DNA of 64,000 bases from Rachycentron canadum. Taxonomy: Eukaryota > Chordata > Actinopteri > Carangiformes > Rachycentridae. This document shows, in pieces, positions 14,285 to 28,129 of the stretch. Every line of letters begins with the position of its first letter. The first letter of the stretch is position 1. The notes beneath the pieces were generated by a model that was given only the letters and a program-made list of their open reading frames with translations, ran no database searches and had not been told where the DNA came from. The stretch spans positions 10,161,231-10,225,230 of the forward strand of contig CM076666.1 of NCBI GenBank assembly GCA_038496675.1, read 5' to 3'. The position numbers and the translations under genes are program-made.

Positions 14285-17200
14285 GAGAAAGTGTCATTTT
14301 CAAACATATGGCTTGGATTGTTTTGTTCATATGCATCCATCTCTCAGTGGGGCAAAGATTAGGGGAACATCACTTGTGCTTTAAAGGCAGGAATGAAAAA
14401 AAAAATTTATTATTTGATATTTCTGATATCTGATATTTAGTTATTGATGTGGGTCTCTTGTCTATTCAACCCTGGGGAACAAAAGCAGATCTGCAGAGAA
14501 GTTGCTCTAATTTATAAATTGCTCTACATGATGTGCGTTTTGCATTGATGTCAGCAATGTGCTGGTCTTTATTGGCATAATGTGAGTGGTCCCCAAGCTG
14601 ATCCCTCGTAGCCACTTTACTATCCTCATTTGAAATCCTGTGCATGTCAATCATTTCATCAGTTGTTTTGTTGGCTGGATGTAAGTGTGTCGACAGCTGG
14701 TTATGACACATAACCACTGGTTTCCTCTTAAAGATTGCAGTTATGCAGCAGATATTTACTGTTGTGTTGTGTTGTGTACGCTTGTATTTGTTCCTGTTGA
14801 ATGGTTAATGGTTAACGTGATTATTACTGAAATAAATGGTAAATAGGAAGTTACTATTTCTTTTCCTCATGTGGTAGGCACACTACCTCCTGTGTAGTAT
14901 AAACCTCATTTCAAACCTTGTGGTTATTTGAGTTTGTGTAGGACTGTTACCAGGGCAGAATTACTTTTTTCTGTGTAGTTCTAGTCAGACTTTATCTGTG
15001 GATTATGTCTCGGCTCTACTCTGTGTCTTTTTCTTTCAGGTAAACGTCCATGCACATGTCTGAAAGCACTGTATGTATGTGAGAGTGCAGTAGTTGACTC
15101 AGTCAGGTGTGTTCACTTTTCTGAGCAAGATGTTTCTTAAAGATCAAAGTCTCAGTAAAGAAGGAACCTTTTAGTCATAAAATGGCTTTATTGTTTGAAT
15201 GCTTATGGACTTTAGCATCAACTGACTGAAAGTTTAAACAATGTCCAGCATTGTTTTCTGTCAGAGAAACACAGTAGCATATGGCTAAACTGTTTCAGCT
15301 TTAAACTTTCTTGTAGTTATGTAGATGTTGAAATTAAAAGGAAAAGATATACATGTATGAACACATGCGCTGTGCTTGGGTGCAGCTTGTAGTGATGTCA
15401 GCAGTTAAATGGGTGTGTTTACTGCAGAGTTACATAGAATTATCGTGGACACACTGTTAGATTTAATTGCAGCAAAGAGACATTTATTGTGTCAGTAGTT
15501 TAAAAGAAACTTAAAGCTCACTATGAATTGTTCACACACCACAGTCAACATACACACAGCATTTTGTGTGTATTTGCGTTTTCTGCTCACACCCACAAAA
15601 ACACAGAGGTCTTACAGAAGCCTAGCTGCATAAAGGCTTCTCTCAGTGACCCTGAGTGGCTGCTTGCTGTCAAAGATCTACTGTAGCACCTCTGTAGTGC
15701 AGTGTTTCTAGGATAATATTATGTTTAATGTTCATACACTGCATTTATTCTTTGGGCTGTGCACCACTGTACCACTGCACCATTAAGATATGTGGGTAAT
15801 TTAACCCAGACTGTTAAGTATTTCTCTTCCTCTCTTCCACACAGATGTAAACATACCAGCAACCTGGGCTGTCACCCTTGTCATCATTACATCTAAACTC
15901 CAGCAAACAAACAGGTGAAGCACAAACACAAATACAGCAAGTGGTGTAGATGCAAAAACACTGAACCCCGGAGGACTGCTGCAGTACATTACATATGCCA
16001 TAGTCAGCTCAGGCTATTTCTGTTGCCCCTAGTCAGACAGCCAAGAAACAGCCCTGCCCATTTTGGACCAGCCCTGCAGGTTAATCCATTTAGACCAGAA
16101 GATCTTAAGCACATTATGCTCTGGAATCATTTTCAGTAAATGTAGCTCTGTCCAGGCATTTGGACACATTAGAACATGCTATCATGTTATCACATGTATG
16201 GATTCATAGTGCAGATATATTGAATCATACACTGCGTACGAGAAGGACATTATTTGCAGAAACACGGCAACTAAAAGGAACAGAGGTAAATCTGAATCTT
16301 AATTATTTTTCAGTAAATTGGCCTTCTCCAAGAGACTTTATTTGCATATTCCCTTTCCCATTATTGCTTACCTGGAAACCAGGAAAGATGTCATGCTCTT
16401 GACTATTTGAGTCCAAGAGAAAATTCTCAGGTGGGAAGTTCCCCATTGCATAAATGCTCTTGTATTAATTTGTCTTTGAGATGTATGGCTGTGGCTACCA
16501 CACATACAGCTAGTGCAATATATACAGTAGCCTGATTAATAGTCTACAAAATAGTTAGTATTCTAACAGCGCTCGTCATCAATAAAGATTTTAATTACTG
16601 CTCAGAACTGCTGACCAATGCAAATTTTATGGTCTATGGTTTAGTCTTATAGCTGCTGTGTTGGCAGGGGCAACAGTGAAATCCCAGAAACACAGCAGAC
16701 CATGAAATATTTGGTTTATGGGATTACATTTCATAGATTAGAAACAGTGAGAAAGAAACTATGAAAGAGCTCCACCATTTCATTTCTGAAAATAGCAATT
16801 GAAAAGCTTTTAAAATGGTTGGTTTTGTCCAGTTATGTAAACAAATAATCCTTAACCTTAAAAAAAAAAAATTAAAATATAAAGATGGAATAATGCCTAA
16901 ATTTAGTAATTTTAATTTTAAATTAAACTGTTTTCAGGTGTTTCACATTATAGCTATCATGCATTCATAAGGTACAAGCTCTATATGTAGAGATGGAAGA
17001 GGAAAGGGACAAAGTGTGGAGAGGAATCGAAAAAGGTGCTGAATAATCAAAAAAAAAAAAGATAAATGGAGATGAATAAGAATCATAAAAATAGAGGGAC
17101 AGTCCAAGGAAAACCAGTGAAAAAATATATGTAAGTGAAAATGGTGCAGGGCAGTGTGTTACCATGAAGAAACTACTTTAGATTGTAAATAAACTAAATT

Positions 17201-18371
17201 AGATGTCAAGTCGATTGAAGATAATGTTATGAGAGCACAAAATGACAACAACAGGAGCAAAATTCAGGACTGATTTTGTACCACTGATAATAATCCAGGC
17301 TATATTATAATAACATCAGTTAATACGTAGGTTATCAGTCAGTTTCACCATCATTATAATTAGCAGAAGATGTGTCAAACTGCTTGACAATTAAATTGCC
17401 TACCAAGTGTTTTATTAATAGACTGACTGGCTATGTATTACTCACCAAGTTTTATTCACTCATGTAGTGCGTTAGAAGTGTGTATTTACATTGGGGAGAC
17501 AACAAAGGAGAAAGGGAGATGGGGTTAAATGGAAGAGAGGAACTCAGAGAGCAGAGAGAGGGAAGTGTGTGAGATAAAGTCTGGGCTTTGTTTATTAGCA
17601 GAGGAAGGAAAGAAGGAGGGTGTTAACAAAGGAACCAAAGCCAGAGGAAAGAGGAAGATGAAACGAGTTGGCAGCGGGTGGGGAGGGGAGAACAGACCAT
17701 TAGAAGGATAGATACTGTAGATGGATGAACAAATGCATGGCATGGATGTGCACAGAGATGCCGCTCAGCCTTAACAGCCTAAGGTGAGAGAGACTGACTT
17801 CTGCTTCACACTGATTCCACAGACTGAATCAATGTGATACCTCTCCCTCCTCTCCCTCTCTCTCTCTGTGGGAATTCTCTGACCCAGTTAGCTCCTCCAC
17901 CAGGCAGCAGCAGAGTTATTTTTACATATTAACAGGAGACAATACTTTGTCCTTTGCTCGTCCTCCCTCATCTGTATGCTTCCTTCCTTTCCTTCTTCTC
18001 CTCCATCTTAGCTGTTCCCGTCCCTTCTGCATGTCCCTTCCCGTGCTTCTTCCCCCTGTTTCTATATTTGTCTCTATTGGCTGTGATCCTCCGTCCTCCA
18101 TTAGGGATGTAAAGACTCGTCAGCTCCCTGTTTTGTTTGGAGCATCATGCATAGTTTCATTTTATTAAAAAGGAGGAAAGTAAATTATGGGATTGTTTTC
18201 GTACAGAACCATAAGTGCTTAAGGGTTAGTAGATGTTGTACATACTGACTCTTCTGAGGCTGATGAGGGCAGTGCAATAACCTCACAAGTGTTCAGGGAG
18301 AATCAGGACGATCATCAGGGAGAAGTTATTGATGACCAAAAACTAGTTTGCATGAACTGAATAGACGTTTA

Positions 18372-18656
18372 TGGTCAAAGGTCTAAGTCCCACAGATTTG
18401 GCCAAGTGAATGCAACATCTTTGGAAGTACTCATGGGGATCCTTTTGGCACAATTGTCCACTTGGATTCAAGGATGAACAGATAGATTTTGGTAGCTAAA
18501 GGTCAAGGTGACTGTTACCACAGAAAACACGATTTTGGCCTCTTGAATGTGGTATTTTTAAGACTGTCTTGTTGGAATTACTTCCAGTATTGGCACAAAC
18601 ATTCACTTGGACGCGAAGAATAACAGATAAGATTTTGGTGGATAAATGTCAAAGTT
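18372..18656 (+). repeat. Two diverged copies of a ~145-nt dispersed repeat unit
   Basis: Two blocks share the order tttggc, gaatg, cttggaa/gttggaa, tggcaca, cacttgga, aacagat, agattttggt and a final ggtcaa-like block. The cacttgga anchor recurs at 18459 and 18604, a period of 145. The AACAGAT-AGATTTTGGT-GGTCAAGGT core resembles a repeat I recall from many fish genomes; the family is not named here. Confidence 0.6.
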
Positions 18657-19929
18657 CAGTATTGTTTCATTAAAGACATCATGCAGTAATTTGGCATTTT
18701 CTATCATTCTGAGAGCAGCTGTGATCTGATTTTATGCTGCACACAGCGTGAGTCTGTGAACGGCAGGGTGCAGTGAAAGGAGAAGTTGGAGGTGCGCATC
18801 CTCTCACCTATAATACCTCACTGTGGCTGCTTTTACTGCCTGCAGCATTTCACACTGTCAGAAAATGCTGAAAACATCTGTTGTATTGTTTTGTAGACAC
18901 ATTTTTGATGAATGTTAGCGGTAAGTGCTGTGCTCACTGACAATCACATTGTATTTCCTGCGACCACTTCATAATAAAAGTCTTGTGTAAAAACTTGTGT
19001 TTCACCGGTGAAATCCATTTAATGTGAAGCTCCAGCAGTAGAAAATATCCAGGTTTTTATTAGCAGCAACTTTAAATATACATTAAATATACATTTTACA
19101 ATCTTTCGGTCATTGTTTTACCTCATTGGAGGACAGATAGTGACTTAACAGACATTTATTTAATTGCAATCCAAGACAAGGCGAAAATTCTCTTCCCTTC
19201 CCTTCCCTTTCCCTTTCTTCTCCACTTCTCTCCTCTCCAGAGAATAAAGGGACCGAGAGTGGCTGCAGGTGTAGACAGGTCATCTATTTGGCTCCTAATG
19301 ATGATGGATGGCAGAACTGCGGAGAGCGAGAACAGAAAGAAAAGTGGAGCGATGCAGGGAGATAAAGAAATAGCAGAGTGAGAGAGGACTGTGTTTATAT
19401 TTGTCTGCTGGCGGGCAGATGCTGAGAGTTTTAGTGATATGTTGATCCTCAAGCATTTATATCATTCTTGTCATCTACCTGTTGGCAAACAAATACATAC
19501 ACACACATTAACACCTGCGCCATGTACTTGCATAGTGACATCTGGCATAGTGCATTGAGAGGCCCACTTTCAAGGAAGACACATGCGCTGACTTGCGTTT
19601 CCGCCCTGTTAATAGGCGTAGGAGAAGGTGACAGCAGTCTCTTAAGACAGTTCTGCTCTCTGTTTCTGGTATAATGGGTTTTCTAAAATTTCTGTATCAT
19701 CTCCCTGCACATACGTTTATTGACAATGTTTGGGTGTGCACAATAAATCACCGTATATATTATCATAATGGGAATCATCAGTGCATCGCAAATACACACC
19801 CAAAGAGATGCAGGCTGTTGACAGACAAGTGCAGAAAATGATTAATTATACTTTTTTTCTTCTAATACTGAATTTGATAAGATCTCATCAAAGATAGAAT
19901 ACATATTAGATATTATTAGGATTAAGGCT

Positions 19930-20150
19930 CGAAGTCACAATTATTGCTACCATCAGTTTATTGTTTAATCTATGAACTTTGAGAAAATAGAAGAAAAATG
20001 CTATTACAATCTCCAAGTGCCTGAGGTGACATTTTTTAATTGCTTCTTTAAAACAGAAAGGTTATATTATAGTAGAACACATGTATTGCAGAGAGAAGCA
20101 ACCGATCCTCCCATTTAAGAACCGTATTTGTAAATGTAGGAACATAGCAA
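19930..20150 (+). repeat. Old teleost dispersed repeat
   Basis: The order cacaattattgctaccatca, tttattgtttaatctatgaa, aaatgctattacaatctccaa, gcctgaggtgac and attgcttctttaaaaca, then agagaagcaaccgatcctc, follows a repeat recalled from many teleosts, whose sense strand reads GTTGCAAC...GATTAATC...AAATGTC. Related fragments seem to lie at 51160-51230 and 54095-54215. Confidence 0.5.
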
Positions 20151-22178
20151 ATGTCAGGTCAAATTAATAAATTTGTTTACAGATAGTTCCTGATTTCAAT
20201 CACAAGTTTTCTGATCATTTTGTGTGGGTAAAGCTCTTGTAAGGCTGCTGATTTATAGTTTTTGCACATTTGAGACATTAATAATTCTCAAAGTGTGTTA
20301 TCAAAAAGAATTGTTTTAGTGTCAATACAGAAACACAGGTAAGTATAGTTAAGCCTTAATCACAGCAGGGAATCTTGAATTAAGAGCTCTAGAAGTGTAG
20401 TCATGTTACACTGATTGAGAAATAACACTATTGTTTGCAATTGGACAATGTATTTTTTCACATATGGATTAAAGGGTGCACAGTCCATACTCTGTCCCTA
20501 CAATAGAAGTCATGTTCCTTTTAAGATGTGGGTTCAATACTGAATGGGATGATGTGCGTGACATAACAATCTCTATGGTTATTTTCTGACAGACCCACAA
20601 CTCACCTCTCTGCTGTCTCACACGTCTCCATCTCAGGCGTCCAGCAGGGGTGTCTGAATGTAAGGTCGCCAGATAGGAAGTGTTAAGACCCCATCTGGTG
20701 GGGTTACCGCACAGTACACACACACTCACACAAACACACAAACATACACACACTGACACAGTGGTAGAGTCTCACCCTTCCCAAAGTACAGACAAGGAGG
20801 CAGACTGTAGCTATGGCAACCTAGAGAGAAGGGAAATGATTGGGCAAGGCTTGGATTTGTTAAGAGCTTCTGTATGAAGCCTAGGGCGAGACTTAGTCAC
20901 TGTTTCTCATTTAGTGTTTGTGTGCTTGTGTGTGTTGATACAAGTGTGGGTGAGAGAAATACAAGGAGTCAACTCTTCCCCGATCACCTTCCTGCCTTTT
21001 TCATGTTCTGCTTTAGCTTTCTGTCAGTTGTCAGGCTGATATGACAGATCTGGGTGAGCACAGCGTTTACTCACTGCAGTGTGGCCTATAAACCTGGAAA
21101 AAGACCATTGGATGCATTCACTTGCATACCTAATTGAATGAAATGAAACACTTCAAATGCAAAGCTGCCGCAGAGTAGCTGTGACAGCAAATAGACCATA
21201 TAAGAGCCCAATGTTTCACTGGAAGCCAAGCATATGTTCACATTTTGCATTTAAAGGAGAACTCCCAGTTCTGACTAGATCTTGCAATAAGAAGAGATGT
21301 GTGTTTTGTACTATTTATCTATGAGGTGTATTAAAGGCGTCAGTTTTATGATTTGTGCCTCCTCTCTGCACTTTGTTGTAGATTTCATTAAATATGTATC
21401 ATCATCTGTGTCACAGGTAAATGTTCACAACGATCTACCAAGAAGATGTGATGAACAACAAATCTAGATTTTAAAAATCTTTTAGCAAACTTAAATTAAC
21501 CCTCTGTAGCTAATGTACATTGTTTGACTCCTTCAAATTGCATTGTGTTGCTAGATAGTCAGACATTCAGTTTATTACAACATAAAGCAGCAAGTCCTTA
21601 TTGAGAACATATAGCTCCCCATTACTGTTTTGATCCACTGAATGATTAGCAGTGAATAGTTTCAGGTCAATGTGCCCGAATAAAAAATCCTCATGATTTA
21701 TGCAAGTCTTCTGATCGGTGTAATTTCTGCTGATACAAAACGGACTGTCAGATGTTGCTACTGGTCGTAAACGTAATGATCTAATATTTTTATGTACAGC
21801 GCAGGCCTGCTTTACAGTCTGCTCTCAGACAAAAATGTATTCTTCCAATGTTCTCTCAAATTTTGCCTGCGCTTTCATATAGTGGTTGTACATCCTACAC
21901 TCCTACACTAGTTTCAAAGGCACTGCACTGTGTATAGGGTCCTATATGTGTGTGTGTGTGTTATGTGTGTTCTGCTGCAGAATGGATTAGTGTTAAACAT
22001 TTTAACACAAGCTTCTGTTGAGCACTGAATGTTGGGTAATTTGTGTGTGGCGGTTTAAGTGACCTACGCCTAGACACACAAGTGTGTCCACAAACCAGCT
22101 GTATGGATAACATAGACAGGGTCTTTAGGGATGTTTCAGACAGAGGTTTCTTTGTAGATGTCAGCTCCTAACTACCGG

Positions 22179-22182
22179 GGCT

Positions 22183-22211
<29 letters not shown>
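22179..22211. repeat. (TG)n microsatellite
   Basis: About 15 uninterrupted TG units. Confidence 0.9.
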
Positions 22212-22215
<4 letters not shown>

Positions 22216-25200
22216 GTGCATGACTCCACGTGTGAATTGGTGCGTAGTACAGAACCGTGTGTGTCCCTTGTGCATTCAGCGGTTATTAGAGCTCCAGCTG
22301 AGTGTCACACCCAAAAGCTTTTCTTGAATAAGCTGAATAACCCTAACAGAATTAAGACGGCTGTTCATGTGCCTCAAGGAAAATTTTAGCAAAGCAAAAA
22401 GTTGCTGCACCACGGTTTTGCTCAGTACAGATGCCATTATCAGTATTTTTACTTGGTTTTTGCAGAACAAAGGGGGAGAGGAACCCTTTGATCAATAGGG
22501 GAAAGATACAATGCTGAAAAAGCACTACATTGTCTTCCTTTCTAAATAGAAATCATTCCTTTTTTAATTGGGCTTGAGGCCTTTAGAGAATTTGGGATTT
22601 TATTCTACTCTATTGTGTGTTAACAGTGGTAGAGCTTACATAGAAAATTCTATAATGTCTCTTGCGTCAAATCTGCAGTACAGCCTCATCATTTAAAGCC
22701 TATTCATTTTTATACACACCGTAGAATAGATAAGTGGTTTATTCTCAGACTCTGAATTTATGATTCAATTGAACTGGTCACAAGATCATTTCTTTTCAAA
22801 GAAAGGCTGTTTGAACACGTCCTCTTGAGAATAAGGAAATGCAATCAGCAGTAAATTACTCTGCGATGGCTGCATCAGTGTAAGCTTAAATTGCTTTTCT
22901 TGTTGAGAGGAAGGAGGGAGAGCAAAGCTTCCTCACCAACAATGGATTGTCTCCACTTCCATCTCTCTTTCCGTCCCATGTTACGTCTCCGAACCTCATG
23001 CGTTATACCTCCTTCACTACACATAGCATCTTCATTTCTCACGCTCTTTCATCGTGTTTCCCTGCTGCATCCTGCAGCCTGTACACAGTTGTAGCTCCAG
23101 AAAGGACATAAACATGGACTGTAACAATACCTTTACTATACAATCTGAGCCTTTATTTATTCAAGGCTACTTTTAATCCCTCTTTCTACTTTTCATTCAC
23201 ATATTCATGTTGTTTTCACCTCACATCCAACACCCACACTCCATCCATCTGAAACCCTTGTCTCCCTTCAGTCTGTAGTTGTTTCCTGATTGTAATTCCA
23301 AAGCCAAGGCTAAGTCAGTCTAGATGTTTGGGCCGGTCTGTCTCATATACTGAGGAAATATAGAAGCAGAGAACCAATTCCAGAGCTTTCTCCACAGTGT
23401 ATGTGCCATGCATGTGTATGTGCATGTGTGTATGTGTTTGTGCATACGTTCTAGTACAAAGATGTTCAATTTCAGGTTTAGAAATGGATTTTTTTTCCCC
23501 ATTTTAGCCAAGTGGTTTTCTGTGTACTGCAATCTTTCTGTGTAGCATTTGTGGTTATATGTCTGTGTAGGTTTTATATCAGTTACTCTTTGAATTACCT
23601 GCTTACCTTCAACTTGGCCAAATAAAATACACAGACTCTAGTACACACACACACACTCACAAAGACAAACCCTTTATGTTTCTGAACACATACTCCTGGA
23701 TGCGTGTATGCAGGAGCATCACTGTGATGAAAATGATTTATAACGGAGATTATCTGGATTAGGATTGCATGTAATATTTTTTAAATTGAGAACGAGTTTA
23801 GGGATACTCTGTCACATCATAATTACTATTAGAGTGCATGAATATTGAAAAGGGATTGTCATTTTAATTTTATTTCACAAATTGAATAGTGAAACAAATT
23901 TAGAAATAAATGAAATGGTCTATTATATTTTTGTGAGAGCACACTGGGGTTTCACAGTGGAATCAACTAATGTGCTTCCACTGACATGTCAATCTCACTG
24001 AGGCTCAGAGCTGAGTAAAATCTCAATGACTACTTTTTTACTGACTGCAATATTAATATATTGATCAGGTTAGGATGATTAGCTTTACCAGAATAAGTCT
24101 ACATGGAAATAGACAGTTGTGCAGCTTCTCTTCTCTTTGTAGTATTTTACTTGAATGTGATAACTTGATGATACAGTATGTTTGGGGTAGTTTTAAAGTC
24201 GGAATTATTTTTTAACTAAAGATGCTGTTAATCTTTTGTCATCAAAAGTAAAGCTCCTGTTTGAATCTATTATAAATATAAGTATAAAGCAGACCTCTGT
24301 TTTGGGTTCACACTTCATTAAGTGTATTATTATTACTGGTTGTGGTCCCTTACTGCTGGTCTGTCTAATGGGTAAATCACCATACATCACAACGTGAGGG
24401 CTCCAACGAGTAAAACGGGACCTTTGATCAGGAACTCACTGAGTGATTCACTAGAGACAAAGAGACAGCGAAGGCACCTGCACTCACGAGAATCCCAAAT
24501 GTGAAAATGTGAAGGTTGGAAAATGTATCCATGAATTCAGCGGCTCCTCTGTCCTCAAAGGCAGAGGGTGAGAATGTTTCTATTAATGAGTTAGGAAATG
24601 GATAGCTTAATGGTGGGGGGTGACTCACAGAACTGGAGAGTACTTAGCTTTATTCAGGGAGAGAGAGGGAGAGTGCTCTGCTCTGTTTTCATCATGAAGC
24701 AAGGAGAGGGGGGGTTGTTCATGCAGCACATGGACCAGAAAGCACAATCTTGACTTTGGTAGATGTGCAGACTTGTGTGTCTTATGGGGCTTTTAACTTG
24801 GTTTCTGTGTCGATTTCTGCGTTGACATCCTCTTAAAAAAATGACAATCTCTGGCACTGCCAATCTGTGACTAACAAGCTCAATTTCTTACAGGTTGTTG
24901 AGTCATACTCTTTTACCACCTACTGTAACATAAAATGATGTCTTTGTTTACGCTTCATCGCACCATTTCTTCTCAGTTTGACACTGAGCTTCTTATTTCT
25001 CACTATCAGTAATGGTTTACAAATGAGATGTGAAGGATTGGCAAATTAAATAATGCTGTCGGGTGAAGGTTTGTTTTTCTTCCTCATGAGCACTTTATTG
25101 AAAACATGTGTCAGTCCATGGAGACCATTATTAGACATGTGTTTCCATCAACCCCTGTACACATGCTCTGCTACAGAGAGCACAAACATAAATCTGTGAC

Positions 25201-25977
25201 CTGATGTTTTTTTTCCCCTCTCCATCTTTAAACCAATTCACCACACCTGTTAGAGGTGTGAAAAATTATTGATAAGCCTCCCCTACATGCCATAGTCCAT
25301 CTCTGCCTAATAGATCTGTAACAATGCCTCTCTAGATTACGCGATATACTACTAGGTTGTAGTATACAACTGCAGTTGCCACAGCAGATTGCTGACTAAC
25401 ATATTTTAATGATCATTCTTTTGCTTGAAAAATTAATTTTGCACCACGCCCTGTCTGTCTGTTTTCATTCTACAAGGTGTTGACGTTCAAACCTCATTAT
25501 GTTTTATGGTCACCACTTCTGGACTCGACAGTTTGCCAGCTCTCTGACTGTAAGAATAAAGTAAAAGTGGTTTTTCATTGCAGTAAACATGTACACATGT
25601 TTAGTAAGATAGTTAAGAAGTCATTTCTAAACAGCATACAAAGTAATGCATGCTTTATTGAGATGACTTTGTTGCTGACACTGTAGGCATTATTCAAATA
25701 CATCAGCAGCACGAGCAGCAGTGTGCTTATAAATATAATGGGTGTTTTGGTGTTAGAGTTGTGAATAGACTCTATTCTATTGCTGTAATCAGAACAGGAC
25801 TGGGAACCAGTTTGTCTTGTAGAACGAAGACATTTAGTCTACGGCTCCAACCAACACCCACCTCAGTTATGCTCTATTATTTAAGGTGTGACCTGTTCTC
25901 CAAACAGCACACAGTAAATACCGTACATTTGTTCTGCTTTGATTTTCTTGGCTGCGAGACTATATGGGCGGTGCATA

Positions 25978-26000
25978 TTTTATATATATATATATATATA
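25978..26000. repeat. (TA)n microsatellite at left gap edge
   Basis: About 11 TA units run into the adapter-like sequence at 26001; TA repeats resume at 26101 after the gap. Confidence 0.9.
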
Positions 26001-26015
26001 TGTCTCTTATACACA
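26001..26015 (+). other. Sequencing adapter remnant (Nextera/Tn5 mosaic end)
   Basis: The 15 bases TGTCTCTTATACACA are identical to bases 2-16 of the reverse-complemented Tn5 mosaic end used in Nextera libraries (CTGTCTCTTATACACATCT). They sit between a TA repeat and the first N of a gap, exactly where an untrimmed read end would be kept at a contig edge. This is not fish DNA. Confidence 0.9.
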
Positions 26016-26100
26016 NNNNNNNNNNNNNNNNNNNNNNNNNNNNNNNNNNNNNNNNNNNNNNNNNNNNNNNNNNNNNNNNNNNNNNNNNNNNNNNNNNNNN
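26016..26100. other. Assembly gap (85 N)
   Basis: 85 unknown bases inside a TA repeat. Confidence 0.98.
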
Positions 26101-27493
26101 TATATATATATATATATATATCTATCTCACAAGGTTGTGTTTTATGCATTATGGTCTGGTAGTGTTATTGCTGTTACTACAGTTTCACTTGAGTTCTTCT
26201 GACATTTTCACTAAGTTCTTCAGTGCTCATAAAGACTTAGCAAAGCATTGATTGATGCTTCCCTGTAGGCCAACGGTCACAACTGTTCTTACTGATTTAT
26301 AATAATGAAAATTTACAAATTACAGAATGACTAGCAGGTTCACTAATTAACGATGCCTCTGGGTGTTTTAACTGATAGACCATTGTCTCCTTTTTTCTAT
26401 CTAAAACTCACAAACCAATGTCAAGGAAGTAAGATGTGAAAATTGTGAACACACTATTTTACAGAGTGGCCGGTAGCTCTTAGGTTTTTAATGCCCCCAA
26501 TTTTAGCCTTGCCCTCAATTTTCCAGTATAAGTGCAACTCTCTTAGAACAGAGCTGCACTTCTAGCATCTCAACACAGTTTGTGTTATTCACTTGTAAAG
26601 TAGGGGCATGTTATGTTGCGATCAATTATTGAAATGATTGCCAACAAATGAAGGTTCCCACACACACGCCAGAGAGCAAACACACACAGTTAATACAAAT
26701 TCAACACACTCTTCAGCTTTGCTTCACTACAAAACCTTGTGACAGCAAAAAGAACAGGGTTAAAGTGTTATTCTGAAATATAAACAGGAAATCTGAAATG
26801 ATTATGACAAAGAAGATGACTAGTTAGGTGAAAGAGATTTTAATTAAGTTGCTGATACCTACATTTGAATATTCAAACCACTTTTCTGTTGATAATGAGT
26901 TTATTCAAAGTAGTTTGAAGGTGAAAAGCTGAAATATTTTCCTGTGCCCTGCTGGGCCAATGAAAGAAGAAGCACAACATTACACAAATGGTAGAAAGTG
27001 GCAAATTTGAATGAATGAACTCAAAGTCAGACTTGTCTCAGAGGAATAAATATAAAATGATGCATGTAAAGCATGTAAAGAAGAGTTTTTATTCTGCTTT
27101 TTGCCCCAAAAAACAAAAGTCCCCAGTTCATTTCAGTTTCTGTCCCTTCTCATGATTTCTTCTTTCATTTTTCTGCCTTTTTCAATTTTTTTGTTTTTCT
27201 AAGCTCATGTTCTCTAGTCCCTGTCCTGTCTGCGCTCACCAGTTTTCCTCTGTGCTTCTTGGTGAAGTTTGCAGGAAGTAGAGGAGAGAGTAATATGACA
27301 ATGAGGGCCTGTCATGTGCATAAGTGAATCAGTCATACTTCAATGCAAAATAATTACTGTTATCAAAGAGAGATTAAATTTGCACTGAGTGATGCCAGAC
27401 TGCTTAATGGAGGTTTTATTCTTTCAACCTCTTTCCCTGTGTATGCAGCTCTCTGATGCTCACTTTTTCATTGATAGATGTTTCTAATAGATA

Positions 27494-28129
27494 CAGTGGC
27501 TTGCAAAAGTATTCATATTGTATTGGGCCTCCTGGCTGCATCTCTGATCAATGCTCTCCTTGTTTGGCCGGTAAGTTTAGGTGGACGGTCGTGTCTTGGT
27601 AGGTTTGCAGTTGTGCCATAGTCTTTCCATTTCTGGATTATGGATTGAACAATGCTCCGTGAGATGTTCAAAGCTTGGGAAATCTTTTTATAGCCTAACA
27701 CTGCTTTAAACTTCTCCACAACTTTATCCCTGACCTGGCTGGTGTGTTCTTTGGACATGATGCTGTTTGCTACCAATATTCTCTTAACAAACATCTGGGG
27801 CCATCACAGAACAGCTGTATTGAGTGAGATTATTGAGTGTATTGTAGTGAGATTAGATTACACACAGGTTGAGTCTATTTACTCTTCGGAAGGCAATTGG
27901 TTGCACTCAGAGAAAAGGGGGCTGAATACTTTTGCACACAACACTTGTCAGTTTTTTATTTGTAAAAAAAAATTTAAATCATGTATAATTTTCTTTGTAC
28001 TTCACAATTGTGTGCCACTTTGTGTTGGTCTTTCACATAAAATTGCAATAAAATGTATTTATGTTTGTGGTCGTAACATGACAAAATGTGGAAAAGTTCA
28101 AGGGGTATGAATACTTTTGCAAGCCACTA
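27494..28129. mobile_element. Internally deleted Tc1-like transposon (636 bp)
   Basis: Terminal inverted repeats are CAGTGGCTTGCAAAAGTATT at the left end and the reverse complement ending GCAAGCCACTA at the right, bounded by TA target duplications at 27492-27493 and 28130-28131, the mark of Tc1/mariner insertion. Full-length Tc1 elements are about 1.6 kb, so roughly 1 kb is missing. What remains is the transposase N-terminus (minus strand) and the 5' flank with its long AT-rich stretch. It cannot make active transposase but could be mobilised in trans if a matching source exists. Confidence 0.92.
27513..27758 (-). pseudogene. Tc1-like transposase, N-terminal fragment only
   Basis: Reading the minus strand from the Met at 27758 gives 81 residues that begin MSKEHTSQVRDKVVEKFKAV. 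A paired-type helix-turn-helix follows (GYKKISQALNISRSIVQSII, about residues 22-41), then QKWKDYG, a basic linker (LPRHDRPPKLTG) like the GRPR-type linker, and the start of the second helix-turn-helix (TRRALIRDAARRP). The frame then runs straight into the terminal repeat and stops at TGA (27513-27515). The whole DDE catalytic domain is absent. An upstream in-frame Met at 27794 is probably not the native start. Confidence 0.9.

Larger units (their letters stand above)
14285..25980. other. Non-coding DNA, possible strbp first intron
   Basis: No exon or RNA gene was recognised. It contains a purine-rich stretch at about 17500-17710, a two-unit diverged repeat at 18372-18656, a CCTTC-rich run at 19193-19217, an old dispersed repeat at 19930-20150 and a (TG)n run at 22181-22211. 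If the island at 13.2-13.67 kb is the strbp promoter, all of this is intronic. Confidence 0.5.

Noticed and set aside
13720..14340. 206-codon minus-strand frame through the 400-N gap
   Set aside because: Gap and microsatellite artefact.
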